From Gemmatimonadota bacterium (GTDB lineage: Bacteria; Gemmatimonadota; Gemmatimonadetes; Gemmatimonadales; Gemmatimonadaceae), in assembly GCA_028287235.1 (NCBI GenBank), contig JAQBQB010000010.1, positions 434,001 through 498,000 of the forward strand: DNA of 64,000 bases. The letters run 5' to 3'. The stretch's first letter is position 1. Every line of letters begins with the position of its first letter. Below are positions 59,142 through 64,000 of this stretch, piece by piece. The position numbers and the translations under genes are program-made. Below the pieces are notes generated by a model that had not been told where the DNA came from, searched no databases, and was given only the letters and a program-made list of their open reading frames with translations.

Positions 59142-60031
59142 GCGAAGCCATCGTCGTCGAGTCCCGCGCGCGCTCGTTCGTGCGCGACCTCGTCGCACTC
59201 ACCAAGCCGCGGATCATCTCGCTGCTGCTCGTCACGACCATCGTGCCGATGTTCGTCGCGGGACATCCCAGCTGGCAGCTCGTCGTCGCCGTGTTCGTCG
59301 GCGGATACCTGATGGCCGGCGGCGCGAACGCCGTGAACATGTACATGGACCGCGACATCGACGACCGGATGTCGCGCACGCGCCTGCGTCCCATTCCGAG
59401 CGGACGCATGCAGCCGCGCGAGGTGCTGGCGTTCGGCATTCTGCTGTCGACCACCGCGACGTGGCTCCTCGCGCAGGCCGCGAACGTTCTCACCGCGGCT
59501 CTCGCGCTCGCGGGCTTTTACTTCTACGTCTTCGTCTACACGCGGTGGCTCAAACGGAGCACACCGCAGAACATCGTGATCGGCGGCGCGGCGGGCGCGT
59601 TCCCCCCGCTCGTCGGCTGGGCGGCGGTGACGAACCGCGTCGACCTCTTCGCCATCTATCTCTTCCTGATCGTGTTCTACTGGACGCCGCCGCACTTCTG
59701 GGCGCTCGCGCTGCTCAAGCAGAAAGACTACGGCCGCGCCGGCGTTCCGATGGCGCCGTTGGTTTGGGGCGAGCGCGAAACGAAGCATCAGATGTTTTGG
59801 TACACTTTGATACTAATTCCGCTCACGCTGCTCCCCTACGTGTTCGGCGTGCTCGGACCGGTCTACCTCGTGCTCGCCACGCTCCTCGGCGCCAAGTTCG
59901 TGTATGAAGTCGTGCGTGTCGCGCGAGCGAGCGACTGGACGAAGCCGGCGTGGCACCTGTACAAGTTCTCGCTGCTCTATCTCGCGCTCATCTTCGCCGC
60001 GATGGTCGTCGACCGCGGGCTGCTCGCATGA
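59138..60031 (+). CDS. ctaB: Protohaem IX farnesyltransferase
   Basis: LVALTKPRIISLLLVTTIVPMFVAG, GGANAVNMYMDRDIDDRMSRTRLRPIPSGRM, YFYVFVYTRWLKRSTPQNIVIGGAAGAFPPLVGWAAVT; GTG start overlapping the ctaA stop. Confidence 0.95.
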   Translation: MSEAIVVESRARSFVRDLVALTKPRIISLLLVTTIVPMFVAGHPSWQLVVAVFVGGYLMAGGANAVNMYMDRDIDDRMSRTRLRPIPSGRMQPREVLAFGILLSTTATWLLAQAANVLTAALALAGFYFYVFVYTRWLKRSTPQNIVIGGAAGAFPPLVGWAAVTNRVDLFAIYLFLIVFYWTPPHFWALALLKQKDYGRAGVPMAPLVWGERETKHQMFWYTLILIPLTLLPYVFGVLGPVYLVLATLLGAKFVYEVVRVARASDWTKPAWHLYKFSLLYLALIFAAMVVDRGLLA

Positions 60032-61800
60032 CGCAAGCTTCGGCGGAGCCGAGAAAGCTCCGTTCCCCAAAACCGCTGGGTCGACTTCTTCCGCGCCTGC
60101 GACCGTATCGCGCCAGGCTCGCCGTCGCCGCCGTGTGCCTGGTCGTCGCCGCCGCCGTCGGGCTGATCTTTCCGCAGGTCGTACGACATCTGCTCGACGC
60201 CGCGTTCCAGCAGCACGACCGCGCGCTGCTCGACCGGATCGCGCTCGGACTGATCGCGCTGTTCGCGCTCCAGGGCGTGATGAACTTCGTGCAGGTCTTC
60301 CTGCTGACGTCGACGACGGAGCGCGTCATCGCCTCGTTGCGCGAAGACGTCTTTGCGCACCTGGTGCGGCTGTCGCCCGGCTTCTTCACCGACCGCCGGA
60401 CCGGCGAGCTCACGAGTCGTCTCTCGGCCGATCTCGCCGTGTTGCAGTCGCTGATGAGTACCTGGATCTCGGAGATGTCGCGCCAGATCCTGTTTCTCGC
60501 CGGCGGCATCATCCTGCTCACGCTTACACACCCGCGTCTCACCGCGACCACGCTCGCCGTCGTGCCGATCGTCGTTACCGCGGCGTTCGTGTTCGGCCGG
60601 CGTCTCAAGCGCGCGAGCTCCGGCGTGCAGGACCGCGTCGCCGAAGCGATGGCCGGCGCCGACGAAGCGTTCTCGCAGATCCGAACCGTGCAGAGCTTCC
60701 ACCGTGAGGCGGAGGAGACGCGCCGCTATCGCGCGCAGCTCGCCGACGTCGTCACGGCCGCGGTGGCACGCGCCAAGATCCGCGCGCTGTTCTTCGGCGT
60801 CGTCGGCTTCGTCGCGTTCGGCGGCGTGGTCGCGGTGCTCTGGGAAGGCGGCCAGCTCGTGCTCGACGGCGCGCTCACGCCCGGCGAGCTCGTGTCGTTC
60901 CTGTTGTACGCGATCACGATCGCCGCGGCCGTCGGCGCGCTCGCGTCGCTGTTCGGCAGCTACCAGGAAGCACTCGGCGCCGCGTCGCGCGTCTTCGAGC
61001 TGTTGGAGACGCACCCCGCCGTGGCCGAGCCCGAGCATCCGCATCCGCTCGCCAAGCCGGTGCGCGGCGAGGTCGCGTTCGAAGGTGTGAGCTTCGCCTA
61101 TTCGCCCGACCTGCCCGACGCGCTGACCGAGATCGACCTGCACATCGGCCCGGGCGAAGTCGTGGCGCTCGTCGGCCCGTCGGGCGCGGGCAAGACCACG
61201 GTCGCGTCGCTCTTGCCGCGCTTCTGGGACGTGACCTCCGGCCGCGTGACGCTCGACGGCACCGACATTCGAGATCTCTCATTCGCCGACCTTCGCGGGG
61301 CCGTCGGCATGGTGCCGCAGGAGCCGGCGCTGTTCAGCGGAACGATCCGCGAGAACATCGCGTACGCACGGCCCGATGAAGCCGGGCCGCCGCCCAGCGA
61401 GGCTGAGATCGTCGCCGCCGCCCGCGCCGCGCACGCAATGGAATTCATCGAGCGTCTGCCGCACGGCCTCGACACGAAAGTGGGCGAGCGCGGCGTCAAG
61501 CTTTCAGGCGGCCAACGCCAACGCCTCGCGATCGCACGGGTCTTTCTCAAGAACCCCGCGGTGGTGGTGCTCGACGAAGCAACGTCGAGCCTCGACACCG
61601 AGAGCGAGCGCGCGATCGAGGCGGCAATGGAAGATCTGCTGCGCGGCCGCTCGACGCTGATCATCGCGCACCGGTTGAGCACTGTTCGGCGGGCGGACCG
61701 GGTAGTCGTGCTGGATCGCGGACGGATCGTGGAGACTGGGACGCATGCCGAGCTGCTCGAGGAGAACGGGCTGTACGCATTGCTGGCTCGTAGCTCGTAG
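60028..61800 (+). CDS. ABC transporter, MsbA/BmrA-type exporter (TMD-NBD fusion)
   Basis: Walker A LVGPSGAGKTTVAS, signature LSGGQRQRLAIARVFL, Walker B VVVLDEATSSLD; ATG overlapping the ctaB stop. Confidence 0.93.
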   Translation: MTQASAEPRKLRSPKPLGRLLPRLRPYRARLAVAAVCLVVAAAVGLIFPQVVRHLLDAAFQQHDRALLDRIALGLIALFALQGVMNFVQVFLLTSTTERVIASLREDVFAHLVRLSPGFFTDRRTGELTSRLSADLAVLQSLMSTWISEMSRQILFLAGGIILLTLTHPRLTATTLAVVPIVVTAAFVFGRRLKRASSGVQDRVAEAMAGADEAFSQIRTVQSFHREAEETRRYRAQLADVVTAAVARAKIRALFFGVVGFVAFGGVVAVLWEGGQLVLDGALTPGELVSFLLYAITIAAAVGALASLFGSYQEALGAASRVFELLETHPAVAEPEHPHPLAKPVRGEVAFEGVSFAYSPDLPDALTEIDLHIGPGEVVALVGPSGAGKTTVASLLPRFWDVTSGRVTLDGTDIRDLSFADLRGAVGMVPQEPALFSGTIRENIAYARPDEAGPPPSEAEIVAAARAAHAMEFIERLPHGLDTKVGERGVKLSGGQRQRLAIARVFLKNPAVVVLDEATSSLDTESERAIEAAMEDLLRGRSTLIIAHRLSTVRRADRVVVLDRGRIVETGTHAELLEENGLYALLARSS

Positions 61801-61937
61801 CTCGTAAGCTCACGGCTCGCTGCTGGGGCTCGCCTTCACCTATCGTGTGGCTCGGTCGGCATCGCGACCTGTAAGACGAGCCCCAGCAGCGAGCCATGAG
61901 CCAGCGAGCCTACAGCTATGAGCTCGCTTACTACGAG
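61786..61937. terminator. Long inverted repeat between convergent genes; candidate bidirectional terminator
   Basis: Perfect 19-bp arms GGCTCGCTGCTGGGGCTCG (61814-61832) and CGAGCCCCAGCAGCGAGCC (61877-61895), with outer GGCTCGTAG motifs at both ends. Confidence 0.6.
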
Positions 61938-62761
61938 CCCGGCCCAATCTTCATCGCGACGTCTAGCTTCGCTGCGCCGCCGCCCGCCACCACGACTTGT
62001 TGCTCTACCGGCTTGCCCGCCCCCTCGTGCCACACCATCACCTTGTACGTCCCGGGCGGGAGCGAATCGATCTTGAAGCTCCCGTCGCTCCCCGTTACCG
62101 CGAAGTACGGGTGATCGAACACCGCGATGTATGCGTGCGTCCACGGATGTAGCGCGCACCGCACTTCCACGATCCCGGACTTCTTCGCCAGCCGCTCGCT
62201 CGCCACGACCTGGCCGGCGTTGAAGAACGGCATCTTCGTCAGCGTGTCGTTCGTGCCGACCGGCATGAACACGAGCTTGTGGAGCAGCTTGTCGTCGTTC
62301 GTGACGTTCACCGTGGTGCCGACGACCGCCGCCTGCACGCGCGGATCGACCACGCAATCCTCGCTGGAGAGGTCGATGCGCTTCGAGACCGGCAGCGGCT
62401 TGCCCGTCTTCATGTCGGCAATCCACACGACCGAGTTCGAGAGACCCTTGTCGCTCGCCACCACTGGACCTTCCGCCATCTTGCCGCACACCGGCTGGTC
62501 GACCGTCACGGGGACGCTGTCCTTTCGCGGCGCTCCGTCGAGCTTGATCGTGCCGGCGATCGATCCGACCGCGCCCAGCGGCCCCGCCTTGTAGGCGGTG
62601 CCGCCGAGATCGACGGTGCCGGCCGCGGAATCGTCGGTCTTGGCCTTCGCGGACAGGCGCGTCTTCGCGGGGCTTCCAGCGGGAGCATCCTTCGAGCACG
62701 CAGCTAGCACGGACGTAGCAAGCAGAGCAGCGGAAATGCGACGCGCGAGGAGTCCGGTCAC
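61931..62761 (-). CDS. Cupredoxin/plastocyanin-like and carboxypeptidase-regulatory-like lipoprotein
   Basis: Lipobox LATSVLAACSKD; VVGTTVNVTNDDKLLHKLVFMPVG...VEVRCALHPWTHAYIAVFDHPYFAVTGSDGSFKIDSLPPGTYKVMVWHEG; GTG start assumed at 62761. Confidence 0.75.
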   Translation of the reverse strand: MTGLLARRISAALLATSVLAACSKDAPAGSPAKTRLSAKAKTDDSAAGTVDLGGTAYKAGPLGAVGSIAGTIKLDGAPRKDSVPVTVDQPVCGKMAEGPVVASDKGLSNSVVWIADMKTGKPLPVSKRIDLSSEDCVVDPRVQAAVVGTTVNVTNDDKLLHKLVFMPVGTNDTLTKMPFFNAGQVVASERLAKKSGIVEVRCALHPWTHAYIAVFDHPYFAVTGSDGSFKIDSLPPGTYKVMVWHEGAGKPVEQQVVVAGGGAAKLDVAMKIGPGS

Positions 62762-62785
62762 GATTCTGGCAATGGTTAGAGAGCG

Positions 62786-63766
62786 ATGATGACTATCCCG
62801 GGGGGCAAACGACGCGCCAACCTCGCCCTGGCGCTCTGCGCGGCGTCGCGACTCGCCGCCTGTGGGTCGGCGGCTGCCACCGCGGCCGCAACACCCGTTT
62901 CGACGACCACCTGGGTGTTCTCGGCACCGGGGGACACACGAGGCGACACGGCGCTCAGCGCGGTCGCGCCGCGCATCGACGCCGTCGTCAGCGGGTGGAT
63001 CCAGTTGGACAGCATAACGGGTCTGCCGATTCGACTCCACCCCGACGACGCGGCGCGCTTTCCCTCCGCGGCGCGCCGCCTCGCGCTGGTCACGAGTCTC
63101 CACGGGCAGCGCTTTCATCCGGAGACGGTGCGGCGCGTCGCCGCCGACCATGCCGCGCTCGCGTTGACGGCGGGACGCATCGGAGATTTCGTGGCGGCGG
63201 GCGGCTATCAAGGCGTGGTCTTCGATCTCGAGGGACAGTCGCGTGACGACATCCCGCTGGCGCTGCGCTTCATACGAGCGGCGGGCGACAGCGCGCGCCG
63301 GCGCGGTGCGTCGACGATCGTCGTCGCGCTCCCCGCCGCCGACACGACCGCGTATCCGACGCGCGCATATCTGGCCGCGGCGGACTTCGTCACGATCATG
63401 CTGTACGACGAACATGGTCCGACGTCCGCGCCGGGTCCCATCGCCTCGCCGACATGGGTACGGCGCAACCTCGCGCAGCGGGTGTCCGATGTCGGCGCGG
63501 CGCGGGTGGTCGCGCTCTTCCCGCTGTTCGGCTATCTCTGGCGCCCGAACCAGCCGGCCACGACGCTCAGCCTCGACGCCGCACGCCGCGCGGCGGCCGA
63601 AGCCGGCGTCGAGATCACGCGTGACCCGGCGTCGCACGCGCTCCACGCCAATCTTCCGAACAGCTGGGAGCTCTGGCTGAATGACGCTGAGCTGCTCCGC
63701 GCCTTGCGCTCGGAGGCGGCGGATTTGGGGGTGACGACGATCGCCGTGGCGTCACGACCACTCTGA
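62786..63766 (+). CDS. GH18-like glycoside hydrolase family protein (secreted/lipoprotein)
   Basis: IDAVVSGWIQLDS, GYQGVVFDLEGQ (atypical DxxDxE-like strand), ALRFIRAAGDSARRRGASTIVVALPA, ADFVTIMLYDEHG, ALFPLFGYLW. Confidence 0.65.
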   Translation: MMTIPGGKRRANLALALCAASRLAACGSAAATAAATPVSTTTWVFSAPGDTRGDTALSAVAPRIDAVVSGWIQLDSITGLPIRLHPDDAARFPSAARRLALVTSLHGQRFHPETVRRVAADHAALALTAGRIGDFVAAGGYQGVVFDLEGQSRDDIPLALRFIRAAGDSARRRGASTIVVALPAADTTAYPTRAYLAAADFVTIMLYDEHGPTSAPGPIASPTWVRRNLAQRVSDVGAARVVALFPLFGYLWRPNQPATTLSLDAARRAAAEAGVEITRDPASHALHANLPNSWELWLNDAELLRALRSEAADLGVTTIAVASRPL

Positions 63767-63772
63767 ACAACC

Positions 63773-64000
63773 TGTCATCCTGAGCGAAGCGAAGGATCGC
63801 TCGGCGTGGACAGCGATCCTTCGACTCGCTACGCTCGCTCAGGATGACACGGCTCACAACCTGTCATCCTGAGCGAAGCGAAGGACCGCTCGGCGTGGAC
63901 GGAGATCCTTCGACTCGCTACGCTCGCTCAGGATGACACGGCTCACACCCTGTCATCCTGAGCGAAGCGAAGGATCGCTCCGCGTGGACAGAGATCCTTC
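63773..64000. repeat. Tandem array of the TGTCATCCTGAGCG palindromic element, 89-bp period, at least 2.5 copies, continuing past the window
   Basis: Unit starts at 63773, 63862, 63951; each unit TGTCATCCTGAGCGAAGCGAAGGATC...GATCCTTCGACTCGCTACGCTCGCTCAGGATGACA. Confidence 0.95.

Noticed and set aside
57156-59198. 680-aa minus-strand ORF opposite ctaA with ILRERSDRRISVVAKRSFAALRMT repeats
   Set aside because: The peptide FAALRMT is a familiar artefact of translating the TGTCATCC palindromic repeat on the other strand; no domain support, and ctaA motifs are clear on the plus strand.
63773-64000. Possible CRISPR array (regular 89-bp spacing)
   Set aside because: Whole unit including the linker is repeated; there are no unique spacers, units are palindromic, and no cas genes are visible.

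Overview
GC-rich, densely coding chromosomal window. Gene content (SusC/D pair, SprA-like giant protein, PilB, caa3-type haem A genes) suggests a Gemmatimonadota-like member of the FCB group; this taxonomic guess is inference. From left to right: an ATP-grasp fragment and two esterases; a minus-strand signalling block (pilB, sigma-54 response regulator, three PAS histidine kinases); a SusC/SusD pair; YceI; a compact serA / D-2-hydroxyacid dehydrogenase / serB operon; a ~17 kb, 13-gene pectin/galacturonate operon (uxaC-uxaA-uxaB-kdgA-kdgK-exuT-PL10-GH28-GH105-kduD-DUF4861-GH28/CE8-CE12) with a divergent ROK regulator; PadR, S8 and M28 peptidases; an envelope block (SprA-like, LptF, LptG, MlaE, MlaD); an APC permease; a haem A block (COX2-like stub, ctaA, ctaB); an MsbA-like ABC exporter; a cupredoxin-like lipoprotein; and a GH18-like protein. 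The two strongest non-gene signals are: (1) a shared 19-bp palindrome TTGTTC-N7-GAACAA upstream of susC (two sites) and in the ROK/uxaC divergent region, which suggests one pectin regulon spanning 27 kb; and (2) a dispersed palindromic repeat (TGTCATCCTGAGCG...CAGGATGACA) that is intergenic at 43.15 kb and 63.77 kb but also occurs three times, in frame, inside a ~245-residue C-terminal extension of CtaA. No rRNA, tRNA, CRISPR array or transposase was recognised.
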